Source: Butyrivibrio sp. Su6 | GTDB lineage: Bacteria; Bacillota; Clostridia; Lachnospirales; Lachnospiraceae | Assembly (NCBI RefSeq): GCF_900108105.1 | Contig: NZ_FNUR01000004.1 | Coordinates: 124,001 to 188,000 of the forward strand | Reading direction: 5' to 3' | Length of the DNA stretch: 64,000 nucleotides | Shown: positions 8,875 through 18,099 of the stretch, in pieces | Numbering within the stretch: the first letter of the stretch is position 1 | Layout: every line of letters starts with the position of its first letter | Notes under the pieces: generated by a model | Told to the model about the DNA's origin: nothing | What the model saw: only the letters and a program-made list of their open reading frames with translations | The model's database searches: none | Made by a program: the position numbers and the translations under genes

Positions 8875-8901
8875 AAGCCGCATAGAAATATGCGGCTTTT
8901 C
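8875..8901 (+). terminator. Terminator after the STAS gene
   Basis: A perfect 10-bp stem AAGCCGCATA/TATGCGGCTT with a GAAA tetraloop, ending TTTTCT. It separates the export/sigma operon from fbp. Confidence 0.85.
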
Positions 8902-8930
8902 TATGTAATAGGGGAATTATAGGAGAGAGT

Positions 8931-10892
8931 ATGAGAGATATTGAGTATTTAAGACTTTTGAGTAAGGAATTTCCAAGCTCAAGGAAAGCGGCTGCAGAGA
9001 TAATCAATCTGCGGGCTATATGCGCTTTACCTAAGGGAACAGAATATTTCTTTTCCGATATTCATGGGGAATATGAGGCTTTTTCGCACCTCTTAAGAAG
9101 TTCTTCGGGTATTATCAGGGCCAAGATTGAAGAAACATTTGGTAACATGATGTCTGAGGCAGAGCAGCTTGAGCTGGCAAACCTCATATATTATCCGCGA
9201 GAAGTAATAGGTAAGATCAGAAGAGACGAATCAATCAGTACCAAAGAGTTACATGAGCATCAGAAGATAACTATCAACAGGCTTATTTCAATCTGCCGTG
9301 TTGTAAGTTCAAAATATACAAGATCCAAAGTCAGAAAAAAGATGCCTTCAGATTATGCGTATGCCATAGATGAACTTTTGCATCTTGATATGAACGATTC
9401 TAACAAAAAGCTCTACTATAACGAGATAATAAGCGGAATAATAGAGATCGACTTTGCGGATGAGTTCATAATTTCTCTCTGCGAACTTATACAGAATCTG
9501 ACTATAGATTCCCTTCACATAATAGGAGACATTTTTGACAGAGGTGCAAGACCAGACCTTGTTATGGAAGAGATCATGAATTTCCATGATGTAGATATTC
9601 AGTGGGGAAATCATGATATTGACTGGATGGGAGCGGCTTGTGGCAATACTGCGTGTATAGCCAATGTGCTTAGGATCGGTATAAGCTACAATTCATTTGA
9701 TGCGCTGGAAGATGGCTATGGGATCAATTTGAGGCCCCTTTCCATGTTTGCGGCAGAAATCTATAGAAATGATCCTTGTAGCTGCTTTAAAATGCATATC
9801 CTTGATGAGAGCAAGTATGATTCAGTAAATCCGACACTTGCGGCAAAGATGTACAAGGCCATAAGTATAATCCAGTTAAAACTTGAGGGACAGCTTATTA
9901 AAAAGCATCCGGAATATGGCCTTGAAAAGAGACTTCTTTTGGACAAGATAGATTATAGTGCCGGTACTGTTAAGATAGGAAATAAAAAATATAAGCTAAA
10001 TGACACGAATTTCCCTACAATAGACCCGAAAGATCCATATGCGTTGTCGGAAGGGGAGGAAGAGCTTGTAAGAACTCTTCGCCTTAGTTTTATCCATTCT
10101 CAGCTTCTTACAAAGCATGTCAAATTCCTGTATTCTCATGGGGCCATGTACAGGTCGATCAATAATAATCTGCTTTTCCATGGATGCATTCCTATGGATG
10201 AAAAGGGCAATTTTACCTGCATGAAGACCAGAGACGGAAGTTTTTGCGGAAAAGAGCTTATGGATTACCTGAATGTAAAGATTCATGATGCGTATTTCCT
10301 TGATCCAAGGGATGATATTGAGAAAAAACAGGATGCAGTTGATCTTATGTGGTATTTGTGGTGCGGGCCCAATTCCCCTCTGTTCGGAAAGGATAAAATA
10401 TCAACATTTGAACGTCTGTTTTTGAGAAATGAGAAGGAATTATGTGCAGAAAAGCACAATCCTTATTATACCTTCTCGGCAAAAGAGGAATATGCTGATA
10501 AAATACTAAGGGAATTTAAACTTGACCCTGAATGGGCGCATATCATAAATGGCCATGTTCCGGTCAAGACTAAAAAGGGCGAGAGCCCTGTTAAGGCTGG
10601 AGGAAAGCTGTATATAATTGATGGCGGAATCTCAAAAGCCTATCATGAACAGACAGGAATTGCCGGATATACACTGATCTTTAACTCTCATCATCTGGCG
10701 CTTGCCAAGCATAAAGCTTTTGTAAAGGGCCAGGAGAACACGCCTGAGATACAGATCACGGAAAAGACAAAGAAGAGAATCCTGGTCAGAGACACTGACG
10801 TAGGAAAGAGCCTTCTAAATCAGATTGCAGACCTTAAGGATCTGCTAAAAGCTTATGAAAGCGGAGCAATAAGGGAGAAAGGTAAGACTTGA
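8931..10892 (+). CDS. fbp: Fructose-1,6-bisphosphatase, class III
   Basis: 653 residues, the normal length for the Firmicutes class III enzyme, which hydrolyses fructose-1,6-bisphosphate in gluconeogenesis. Metallophosphatase motifs are in order: FSDIHGEYEAF (about residue 42), IIGDIFDRGARPD (about 198), QWGNHDIDWMGA (about 224), YSHGAMY (about 404) and INGHVPVK (about 538). The start follows AGGAGAGAGT. Its stop codon overlaps the TTG start of the next gene, so the two are translationally coupled. All metal-binding motifs look intact. Confidence 0.95.
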   Translation: MRDIEYLRLLSKEFPSSRKAAAEIINLRAICALPKGTEYFFSDIHGEYEAFSHLLRSSSGIIRAKIEETFGNMMSEAEQLELANLIYYPREVIGKIRRDESISTKELHEHQKITINRLISICRVVSSKYTRSKVRKKMPSDYAYAIDELLHLDMNDSNKKLYYNEIISGIIEIDFADEFIISLCELIQNLTIDSLHIIGDIFDRGARPDLVMEEIMNFHDVDIQWGNHDIDWMGAACGNTACIANVLRIGISYNSFDALEDGYGINLRPLSMFAAEIYRNDPCSCFKMHILDESKYDSVNPTLAAKMYKAISIIQLKLEGQLIKKHPEYGLEKRLLLDKIDYSAGTVKIGNKKYKLNDTNFPTIDPKDPYALSEGEEELVRTLRLSFIHSQLLTKHVKFLYSHGAMYRSINNNLLFHGCIPMDEKGNFTCMKTRDGSFCGKELMDYLNVKIHDAYFLDPRDDIEKKQDAVDLMWYLWCGPNSPLFGKDKISTFERLFLRNEKELCAEKHNPYYTFSAKEEYADKILREFKLDPEWAHIINGHVPVKTKKGESPVKAGGKLYIIDGGISKAYHEQTGIAGYTLIFNSHHLALAKHKAFVKGQENTPEIQITEKTKKRILVRDTDVGKSLLNQIADLKDLLKAYESGAIREKGKT

Positions 10893-11536
10893 ACAGGATT
10901 TATGCAGCAGATATAAATAGCATTATAGATAGTGGTTCCTATGAGTACTGGTATGACCAGATGCCCCCTGAGAGAAAGAAGAAGATTGATGCTTTTAAAC
11001 CTCAGAAAAATAAGTTTTTATCGCTGGCTGCAGGAATACTTCTAAAAAGAGCTCTGAAAAATGAAGGAATCTATTCCTGTGAAATCGTTGAAAAAGGTGC
11101 CGGAAAGCCTTATATAAAGGGGCGAGAGGATGTGTTTTTTAACCTTTCTCATTCAGGAGAAATGGCTATAATTGCTGTCTCTGACAAAGAGGTAGGGATA
11201 GATATTCAGGAAAAGAGCCATTTTGAGCCGGGGCTTATCAAAAGAGTTTTTTCAGAAAGTGAGATATTGCAGGCAGAGCACATTGGCGGCGATCTTGATA
11301 TGCTCTATACAGGTCTTTGGACTGCGAAAGAGAGTATTATGAAATACTATGGAAAAGGGCTTTCAATGGAGCCTTTGAACATAGAGCTGGATATAAGATC
11401 AGAAAATGACCTGTATTATTCTAAAGAACTTCATCTTATCAGAAAAGAAATTTCGGATTATCAAGTCACGATATGCACTCCCTGTGCGGAGTTTAAAGAT
11501 GTTTCAATAACAGATGTTTTCAAAGAAAAAAGCTGA
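10889..11536 (+). CDS. Sfp-type 4'-phosphopantetheinyl transferase
   Basis: A 215-residue enzyme that moves 4'-phosphopantetheine from CoA to a carrier-protein Ser. Motifs: GKPYI (about 67), FNLSHSGEMAIIAVSDKEVGIDIQ region (about 78-101, with the Mg-binding Asp of GIDI) and WTAKESIMKYYGKGL (about 146-160). The start is TTG, overlapping the fbp stop (TTGA), 6 nt after AAGG. No polyketide or NRPS genes lie nearby, so the target is not evident; general acyl-carrier activation is plausible. The stop codon lies within the terminator stem. Confidence 0.88.
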   Translation: MNRIYAADINSIIDSGSYEYWYDQMPPERKKKIDAFKPQKNKFLSLAAGILLKRALKNEGIYSCEIVEKGAGKPYIKGREDVFFNLSHSGEMAIIAVSDKEVGIDIQEKSHFEPGLIKRVFSESEILQAEHIGGDLDMLYTGLWTAKESIMKYYGKGLSMEPLNIELDIRSENDLYYSKELHLIRKEISDYQVTICTPCAEFKDVSITDVFKEKS

Positions 11537-11558
11537 GCAAACGCTCAGCTTTACTTTT
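11528..11558 (+). terminator. Terminator after the phosphopantetheinyl transferase
   Basis: Stem AGCTGAGC/GCTCAGCT with an AAAC loop, flanked by A-run and T-run, so it can act in both directions between this gene and the small minus-strand ORF. Confidence 0.85.
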
Positions 11559-11574
11559 TTAGGGAAATAAAAAC

Positions 11575-11742
11575 TCACAGAAATAAAACGACACCGGCAA
11601 ATGCAAGACCACCAATAATAGCAATCGCTGATATGATACGCCTTTTTATTATATTTATGTCAATATATTTGCCATTAAAGCTGACTGTGTCTATAGTTTT
11701 ACATTTTCCTTTTACATTAAGCTCAGATTTTTCCATCGCCAT
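11575..11742 (-). CDS. Small single-pass membrane protein, 55 residues
   Basis: An ORF too short for usual gene finders but with an excellent ribosome-binding site (GGGGAGGTG, 6 nt before ATG). It starts MAMEKSELNVKGKCKTIDTV and ends in a hydrophobic helix (IISAIAIIGGLAFAGVVLFL) after a basic KRR, giving an N-in, tail-anchored-like layout. The gene converges on the upstream operon across a two-way terminator and diverges from the sulfhydrylase gene. Function unknown. Coding status rests on the ribosome-binding site, the coherent membrane helix and the clean stop. Confidence 0.65.
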   Translation of the reverse strand: MAMEKSELNVKGKCKTIDTVSFNGKYIDINIIKRRIISAIAIIGGLAFAGVVLFL

Positions 11743-11857
11743 ATTAGCACCTCCCCGTTAGTGCTTAAACCTCTAGTAGCTATTCTCATTTATACTACTA
11801 CACAATCATTTAGTTTTTCTGATGTATATATTAAATTATTATAAAATTTACAATAGG

Positions 11858-11891
11858 GCTATAAAGTTATAGCACTTTAAAGTGGTATAGC
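11858..11891 (+). promoter_or_regulatory. Candidate operator before the sulfhydrylase gene
   Basis: GCTATA-AAGT-TATAGC (11858-11873), then a 10-bp palindrome ACTTTAAAGT (11874-11883), then a third half-site TATAGC (11886-11891). The stacked symmetry about 100 nt before the start suggests a regulator site. I see no S-box or T-box riboswitch hallmarks in 11762-11948. Confidence 0.4.
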
Positions 11892-11987
11892 TTCCGGTTA
11901 TCGCGTCCAATAAGCTTAATGTATTAGTCAAGTCCAAGGTTTGGGAGTATGATTTCTGTAATTACAAGGAACGGAGGAGTTAAAAAC

Positions 11988-13268
11988 ATGAGTGATTACA
12001 GATTTGAGACATTACAGTTACACGTTGGACAGGAACAGCCGGATCCGGCTACAGACGCGAGAGCCGTTCCTATTTATCAGACCACATCCTATGTGTTCAG
12101 AAACAGCCAGCACGCGGCAGACAGATTTGGACTTGCAGATGCAGGAAATATTTATGGAAGACTTACAAATTCCACTCAGGATGTTTTGGAAAAGAGAATA
12201 GCAGCACTTGAAGGTGGAAGCGCAGCACTGGCAGTAGCATCAGGCGCTGCAGCAATAACATATACAATTCAGGCTCTTGCTGCTAATGGCGGACATATTG
12301 TTGCACAGAAGACAATTTATGGCGGAAGCTATAATCTTCTTGCTCATACACTTCCGCAGTACGGAGTGACAACAACATTCGTTGATGCTCATAACTTAAG
12401 TGAAGTTGAGGGTGCAATTCAGGATAATACAAGAGCAATATATCTGGAGACTCTTGGCAATCCTAACAGTGATATTCCGGACATTGATGCAATTGCGGAA
12501 ATAGCACATAAACATGGTCTTCCACTTGTTATCGACAATACTTTCGGAACACCGTATCTTATCAGACCAATTGAACATGGCGCAGACATTGTTGTACATT
12601 CAGCTACAAAGTTTATCGGCGGACACGGAACAACTCTTGGCGGAATTATTGTAGAATCCGGCAAATTTAACTGGAAGGCAAGCGGAAAGTACCCTAATAT
12701 TGCGGACCCTAACCCAAGCTACCATGGCGTATCTTTCTATGATGCAGTTGGACCGGCTGCATTTGTTACCTTTATCAGAGCAATACTTCTTAGAGATACA
12801 GGAGCTACAATATCTCCATTTAACGCATTCTTACTTCTTCAGGGTGTTGAGACACTGTCTCTTCGTCTTGACAGACACGCTGAGAATACAAAGAAGGTAG
12901 TTGAATTCCTTAAAAATCATCCAAAGGTAGAGAAGGTTAACCATCCATCACTTGCAGATCATCCTGATCATGCACTTTATGAGAAGTACTTCCCTAATGG
13001 AGGAGCTTCAATCTTCACATTTGAGATAAAAGGCGGAAAAGAAGCAGCATGGAAGTTCATCGATAATCTTGAGATTTTCTCACTTCTTGCAAATGTAGCG
13101 GATGTAAAGAGCCTTGTTATTCATCCTGCAACCACTACACACTCTCAGCTGTCGGATGAAGAGCTTAAGGATCAGGGAATAAGCCAGAGCACAATCAGAC
13201 TTTCAATTGGAACTGAGCACATAGATGACATCATTGCTGACCTTGAAAAGGGCTTTGCAGCTATCTGA
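11988..13268 (+). CDS. metY: O-acetylhomoserine aminocarboxypropyltransferase (sulfhydrylase)
   Basis: A 426-residue PLP enzyme of the Cys/Met-metabolism family. It makes homocysteine from O-acetylhomoserine and sulfide. The N-terminus FETLQLHVGQEQPDPATDARAVPIYQTTSY is typical. Also visible are the PLP-phosphate motif YGRLTNST, substrate/PLP loop ALEGGSAALAVASGAAA and the PLP-Lys in VVHSATKFIGGHGTTLGG (about residue 208). The start at 11988 sits 8 nt after GGAGGAG; the 13-residue extension from 11949 has no comparable site. Single-gene unit with its own upstream region. Confidence 0.93.
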   Translation: MSDYRFETLQLHVGQEQPDPATDARAVPIYQTTSYVFRNSQHAADRFGLADAGNIYGRLTNSTQDVLEKRIAALEGGSAALAVASGAAAITYTIQALAANGGHIVAQKTIYGGSYNLLAHTLPQYGVTTTFVDAHNLSEVEGAIQDNTRAIYLETLGNPNSDIPDIDAIAEIAHKHGLPLVIDNTFGTPYLIRPIEHGADIVVHSATKFIGGHGTTLGGIIVESGKFNWKASGKYPNIADPNPSYHGVSFYDAVGPAAFVTFIRAILLRDTGATISPFNAFLLLQGVETLSLRLDRHAENTKKVVEFLKNHPKVEKVNHPSLADHPDHALYEKYFPNGGASIFTFEIKGGKEAAWKFIDNLEIFSLLANVADVKSLVIHPATTTHSQLSDEELKDQGISQSTIRLSIGTEHIDDIIADLEKGFAAI

Positions 13269-13397
13269 AATATATTTTTCTAAAAAAGCAGGATAAATAT
13301 AAATAAGTCTCTTAAGAAGATATATAAACCATAATATGGCTGCGCTATACTGATTTTATAAAAATCAAGCAGTACATATTATGAAGGAGGCTTTGCT

Positions 13398-13607
13398 ATG
13401 GAAAAGAAATTATATAGATGTAATGATAGAAAATTATTTGGTGTTTGCGGAGGAATCGCAGAGTACTTTGGACTTGATAAAACACTTGTAAGAATCATCT
13501 GGGCTGTACTTGCAATGTCTGGTGGAACCGGAATTGTTCTATATGCGCTTGGGGCACTTCTCATGGAAAACAGACCTGATTACGTGAGCCAGTATGACAA
13601 TCAGTAA
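13398..13607 (+). CDS. PspC-domain membrane protein
   Basis: A 69-residue protein that is essentially one PspC domain. It has KLYRCNDRKLFGVCGGIAEYFGLD, then a single membrane helix (VRIIWAVLAMSGGTGIVLYALGALL) and a short polar tail. PspC domains act in envelope-stress sensing, but this stand-alone form has no obvious PspA partner here. The start follows AAGGAGG. It converges on putP across a two-way terminator. Confidence 0.9.
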   Translation: MEKKLYRCNDRKLFGVCGGIAEYFGLDKTLVRIIWAVLAMSGGTGIVLYALGALLMENRPDYVSQYDNQ

Positions 13608-13636
13608 ATAGCATATAAGTTATATAACACATATAA

Positions 13637-13668
13637 AAAGACCGCTTCGTTATCGAAGTGGTCTTTTT
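13637..13668. terminator. Bidirectional terminator between pspC-like and putP genes
   Basis: A 13-bp stem AAAGACCGCTTCG/CGAAGTGGTCTTT with one G-U pair, TTAT loop and T-run. It serves the convergent pair. Confidence 0.85.
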
Positions 13669-13710
13669 GAGTTGCAAGCACATTTGCGCGCGTTTTTTAT
13701 ATTTAAAGAA

Positions 13711-15210
13711 TCAAATATCAATATCAGGAGCCTTAGTGCAAAGACTTACTATAACATTGACAACAAGAGCAATAAGGAATGCAGGAAGAAGCTCATAGAT
13801 AGCAAAGCCTCCTCCGAGCTTGGCAATGCCGAATTTCCAGATGAAAACAAATGCACCACCTGCAATCATTCCTGAAAGTGCGCCCTGAAGGGTTGAACGC
13901 TTCCAGAAAAGTGAGAGAAGAACAACCGGTCCAAATGCTGCTCCAAAGCCGGCCCAGGCAAATGAAACAATCTGAAATACTGATGAATCAGGGTCTCTTG
14001 CTATGATGATCGCAATAATAGATATTAATACAACGGTTATTTTAGCTACTTTAACTTGTGTTTCATCATCAAGTTTCTTTTTACCAACTGCCTGAATAAG
14101 GTCTGAAGAAATGGCTGATGCTGAAGCAAGCAACTGAGAATCGGCTGTAGACATTGTTGCTGCAAGAATACCCGAAAGGATGATACCTCCAATTATTGCA
14201 GGGAATATGCCAAAAGAGCTCATAAGATTAGTGATGTAGATTATTACTCTCTCAGCGTTTCCACTTCCTTCAAGTACAGGAATTTTACCGTTTGCGCTCA
14301 TTGCAAGACCTATAACGCCGATAGCTAGGGCAATAAACATGGCTATTACAACCCAAACACTTGCAACCCTTCTTGAAAGAGATATTTTTTTCTCATCCTC
14401 TATTGCCATGAATCTTACAAGGATATGTGGCATTCCGAAATAACCAAGGCCCCAGGCAAGCATGGAACAGGCTGTAAGGGCGCTATAAGGTGTTGCCGCC
14501 TTGGCAACAGGGTCATAGACATTAGAAATACTAAAATATCCCGGAAGAGATTTAGCATTATCAATGACAGCTCCAAGGCCACCAGCCTGATTTATTCCAA
14601 AGAAAATGACTATGATAAGGGACAGCGTCATAGCTATGCTCTGAACAAGGTCCGTCATGCATACGGCTTTGAATCCACCGAGTGAGCAGTAAAGAGCTAT
14701 GATAATAGCGCTGACGATCATGGCAAAGGCGTAATCAATACCAAATAGAGTATTAAAAAGCTTGCCGCAGGCAGCAAATCCGGAAGCTACATAGGGGATA
14801 AAGAAGATAACAATTATGATGGCTGATATAAGCGTTATAGTCTTATTTTTATCCTTGAATCTTGCAGAAAAGTACTCGGGAATAGTTATAGCACCAAGCT
14901 TTTCAGTGGTTTTTCTGAGTTTGGCTGCTACAAAAAGCCAATTGAGATAAGTTCCTATAGCGAGACCAATAATGGTCCATGTTGCGTCTGCCATACCTGA
15001 AAGGTATGCAAGGCCCGGGATACCAAGTAGCAGCCAACTGCTCATGTCAGAGGCTTCGGCGCTCATGGCCGCAACTAAAGGGCCCAACTTTCTACCGCCA
15101 AGATAAAAATCTCCGGCATCATCGTTCCCTTTTGAAAAGACAACACCTATGAGAATCATCATAGCTAGATACAAAACAATCACAATACCAATAACAATTT
15201 GTGTTTCCAT
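13711..15210 (-). CDS. putP: Sodium/proline symporter (SSS family)
   Basis: 499 residues with about 13 membrane helices. Family motifs present are FYLGGRKLGPLVAAMSAEASDMSSWLLLGIPG near the N-terminus, GGFKAVCMTDLVQ, and GILAATMSTADSQLLASASA with the Na+-site Ser/Thr. It imports L-proline with Na+. The start METQ at 15210 has AGGAG 5 nt upstream; the 22-residue longer frame lacks a site and begins in a non-conserved stretch. It is a single gene, divergent from the amino-acid ABC system. Confidence 0.93.
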   Translation of the reverse strand: METQIVIGIVIVLYLAMMILIGVVFSKGNDDAGDFYLGGRKLGPLVAAMSAEASDMSSWLLLGIPGLAYLSGMADATWTIIGLAIGTYLNWLFVAAKLRKTTEKLGAITIPEYFSARFKDKNKTITLISAIIIVIFFIPYVASGFAACGKLFNTLFGIDYAFAMIVSAIIIALYCSLGGFKAVCMTDLVQSIAMTLSLIIVIFFGINQAGGLGAVIDNAKSLPGYFSISNVYDPVAKAATPYSALTACSMLAWGLGYFGMPHILVRFMAIEDEKKISLSRRVASVWVVIAMFIALAIGVIGLAMSANGKIPVLEGSGNAERVIIYITNLMSSFGIFPAIIGGIILSGILAATMSTADSQLLASASAISSDLIQAVGKKKLDDETQVKVAKITVVLISIIAIIIARDPDSSVFQIVSFAWAGFGAAFGPVVLLSLFWKRSTLQGALSGMIAGGAFVFIWKFGIAKLGGGFAIYELLPAFLIALVVNVIVSLCTKAPDIDI

Positions 15211-15418
15211 ACGCTCTCCTTTTTTTACTGTTTTTAATACGTTACCACAGCATAGTGATAAAATCAACAGGTTATTCATATGTATAAAGTTATTATTAAA
15301 TAGTAGTTATTCATAGAGACTAAGCAAAACAGGGGTAGTAAAATGTAAATAAATATACATAAAACAGTACATAAACAAACGAAGTACAGACCGCTTTATG
15401 GTCGACAGGAGGATCATT

Positions 15419-16960
15419 TTGAGAAAAATCCTTGGTTATATATTGTTGATGTTTATATTAGTGCTAATGCCTGTGCATGCTGTTTATGCATATGATACCG
15501 GACTTATCACATCGAAGGATCAGCTCAAGAGCCCGGGGGTAAAAATAGGAGTTGGCGTAGGATCTTCATCAATGCTGCTTGTTGAGAAGGAGTTTCCGAA
15601 TGCAGAGCTGGTATATATCGAATTAAATGAAGCTTTACCGGCGCTTGCGCAGGGAAAGATAGATGCCTTTGTTTATGACTATAGGCAGCTACAAATCGCT
15701 CTTGCTACAGGGGTCGAAGGAGTAAAGCTTCTTGATGAGACAATGGATGAAGAGGTCCATATTGCCATTGGCTTATCGCCTGTTACAGATATTGACGGAT
15801 TAAAGGGAATGGTTGATGAATTCATTGATGAAGTCCGTGCAGATGGAACTCTTGATGATATGTATGACCGATGGGTTATTCAGAGTGACTATGTGATGCC
15901 TGATTTTCCTGAGATAAAAAAACCGAAAATGAAGCTGGTGGTGGGTACTTCAGGAATAGTAACTCCTTATACATTCTATCAGGGCGATGAGTTATGCGGA
16001 TATGACATAGAGCTGGCCTATAGATTTGCTCAATATCTGAATGCGGATCTTGAATTTAAAGTCTATGATTATGGCGCCATAATAAATGCGGCAGCATCCG
16101 GTGATATAGACTGCATTATGGCAAACTTAAATGTAACTCCGGAACGTGCTCAGGCCCTTCCTTTTTCACAGGATCTTTATACTGAAAAAGCCGGAATTAT
16201 CGTGAAAAGTGGAATAAGTGATTCTTCAATAGGCGCCTTTTTTAACAGAGTTGTGACAAGCTTTGAAAAGACATTTATACGAGAAAACAGATGGACTCTT
16301 TTTGTAAGAGGCGTCATTACAACTCTCTTTATCACGGTTTCATCAATTCTTTTGGGAACAGCATGCGGCTTTTTTGTTTATCTCCTCTGCAGAAAGGGTT
16401 ACAAGATTGCGAATAGCATCACAAATGGAGCTATGAGATTGATTCAGGGAATGCCTGTAGTAGTTCTTTTGATGATACTGTACTACATTGTTTTTGCAGG
16501 TATAGATATTAATGGAATTATCGTTTCAATCATTGGTTTTACTCTGACGTTTGCCTCTGCTGTGATAGGTCTTCTAAGGATAGGCGTTGGAGCCGTTGAT
16601 AATGGACAATATGAGGCAGCATATTCTCTGGGCTATTCAGAGCGTAAGATTTTTTTCAAGATCATTTTGCCTCAGGCCCTTCCTCACGTCATTGATGCAT
16701 ACAAGGGAGAAATAGTAGGTCTTATCAAAGCTACCGCAATAGTAGGATACATAGCGGTTCAGGATCTGACAAAGATAGGTGATATTATAAGAAGCCGAAC
16801 CTACGATGCATTTTTCCCGTTGATAGCTATTGCAATCATATATTTCGGACTTGAGGCCTTGCTCGGAGCTGTGATAAATAAGATGGAAATAAATATTGAT
16901 TTCAAGAAGAAGGGACAGGCAGGCTATTTGAAGGGGGTAAAACTAAATGATAAGGATTGA
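15419..16960 (+). CDS. Amino-acid ABC transporter, two substrate-binding-like halves fused to permease
   Basis: 513 residues. A signal peptide/anchor ([21 protein letters not shown]) is followed by a first substrate-binding-like segment (about 30-165), a second more typical family-3 domain (about 175-280, [32 protein letters not shown]) and a polar-amino-acid permease domain (about 290-500) with the ATPase-contact loop [24 protein letters not shown]. The start is TTG at 15419, 6 nt after AGGAGG; the ATG at 15398 lies before that site. Tethering both parts ensures one receptor per channel. The gene overlaps the ATPase gene by 14 nt. Confidence 0.88.
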   Translation: MRKILGYILLMFILVLMPVHAVYAYDTGLITSKDQLKSPGVKIGVGVGSSSMLLVEKEFPNAELVYIELNEALPALAQGKIDAFVYDYRQLQIALATGVEGVKLLDETMDEEVHIAIGLSPVTDIDGLKGMVDEFIDEVRADGTLDDMYDRWVIQSDYVMPDFPEIKKPKMKLVVGTSGIVTPYTFYQGDELCGYDIELAYRFAQYLNADLEFKVYDYGAIINAAASGDIDCIMANLNVTPERAQALPFSQDLYTEKAGIIVKSGISDSSIGAFFNRVVTSFEKTFIRENRWTLFVRGVITTLFITVSSILLGTACGFFVYLLCRKGYKIANSITNGAMRLIQGMPVVVLLMILYYIVFAGIDINGIIVSIIGFTLTFASAVIGLLRIGVGAVDNGQYEAAYSLGYSERKIFFKIILPQALPHVIDAYKGEIVGLIKATAIVGYIAVQDLTKIGDIIRSRTYDAFFPLIAIAIIYFGLEALLGAVINKMEINIDFKKKGQAGYLKGVKLNDKD

Positions 16961-18035
16961 GAATCTTAGAAAAGAATACCCAAACGTGGTTCCCCTTAAG
17001 AATGTCAACGCCACAATAAATGATGGAGATGTTATAGCTGTTATCGGACCCTCAGGTACAGGTAAAAGTACACTTATACGATGCATAAATCTTCTTGAAA
17101 AACCAACTGCAGGAAGAGTGTGGCTTGATGAAACGGAGATTACAGATCCAAACTGCAAGATTGAAGAAGTACATAAAAAGATGGGAATGGTGTTTCAGTC
17201 ATTTAACCTTTTTGGCCACATGACTGTAGTTGAAAATGTTATGGCGCCTACCATGGACCTTTTGGGGAAACCTGCGCAGGAAGCATACGATAATGCCATG
17301 GATCGTCTTCGTGAAGTAGGCCTGGCAGATAAGGCATTGTCCTGGCCGGATGAGTTATCAGGTGGCCAAAAGCAGAGAGTAGCCATAGCAAGGACACTTG
17401 CAATGAATCCGGAAGTGATATTATTAGATGAGCCTACAAGTGCGCTTGATCCGACTATGGTTGGCGAAGTTAAGGCAGTAATAAAAGCGCTGGCTGAAAG
17501 TGGAAAAACAATGATGATCGTCACTCACGAAATGTCTTTTGCCAAGTCCATCAGTAACAGGGTCTTTTATATGGATGAGGGCGAGATTTATGAGGAAGGA
17601 ACGCCGGAAGAGGTATTTGATAATCCAAAAAAGGAAAAGACCCGCCGCTTTGTAAGGCGCCTGAAAGTGCTGGAAATAGAAATAAGCAGAAAAGATTATG
17701 ATTATCTTGGAACGCACAGGCTGATCGAAGATTATGCTCAGAAAAACCAAATATCTGTTGCGCTGACCAAGAAGATACACCGAGCATATGAAGAGGCAAT
17801 TCATCAATGTATTGTGTGTACGATGGAAAAGCCGGATGTCCATCTGTCAATTGAGTATTCTCAGGAAAAGGATGAAGTGGTATTTGTTGCAGAATATTCC
17901 GGAGAAGAGATGAATATTTTCACCGATGGTGATCATATCTCAGTTTCGATTCTAAAGAGAGTAGTTCTGGGCGAGAAATATATATGGGATGATACAAAAG
18001 AGCGTGGAAACAGAGTGGAATTCTGCATAAAATAA
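16947..18035 (+). CDS. Amino-acid ABC transporter ATPase with extra RsbW-like C-terminal domain
   Basis: Residues 1-245 are a GlnQ-type ATPase: Walker [11 protein letters not shown]-loop [11 protein letters not shown], signature [13 protein letters not shown], Walker [14 protein letters not shown] and the H-loop in VTHEMSF. Residues ~248-362 are an added domain absent from normal GlnQ (about 245 residues). Its layout resembles RsbW/HATPase_c_2 anti-sigma kinases: helix [30 protein letters not shown], paired strands, then a closing GNRVEFCIK strand. The N-box Asn position is Gln and no DxGxG is seen, so ATP binding there is doubtful. It pairs with the overlapping upstream permease fusion. Confidence 0.88.
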   Translation: MIRIENLRKEYPNVVPLKNVNATINDGDVIAVIGPSGTGKSTLIRCINLLEKPTAGRVWLDETEITDPNCKIEEVHKKMGMVFQSFNLFGHMTVVENVMAPTMDLLGKPAQEAYDNAMDRLREVGLADKALSWPDELSGGQKQRVAIARTLAMNPEVILLDEPTSALDPTMVGEVKAVIKALAESGKTMMIVTHEMSFAKSISNRVFYMDEGEIYEEGTPEEVFDNPKKEKTRRFVRRLKVLEIEISRKDYDYLGTHRLIEDYAQKNQISVALTKKIHRAYEEAIHQCIVCTMEKPDVHLSIEYSQEKDEVVFVAEYSGEEMNIFTDGDHISVSILKRVVLGEKYIWDDTKERGNRVEFCIK

Positions 18036-18055
18036 GCGCTTATCATGAAATCAAA

Positions 18056-18085
18056 AAGCCTGTAGCGGTAATCCACTACAGGCTT
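18056..18085. terminator. Bidirectional terminator after the ABC ATPase gene
   Basis: A 10-bp perfect stem AAGCCTGTAG/CTACAGGCTT with A-run before and T/A-rich tail after, between convergent genes. Confidence 0.75.
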
Positions 18086-18099
18086 AAATATTTATCAGA

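Noticed and set aside
11762-11948. SAM (S-box) or T-box riboswitch before the sulfhydrylase gene
   Set aside because: No T-box tail (AGGGTGGNACCGCG) or S-box core, and no terminator directly before the start.
13672-13875. Plus-strand frame opposite the end of putP
   Set aside because: Antisense shadow of a conserved membrane protein, no ribosome-binding site.
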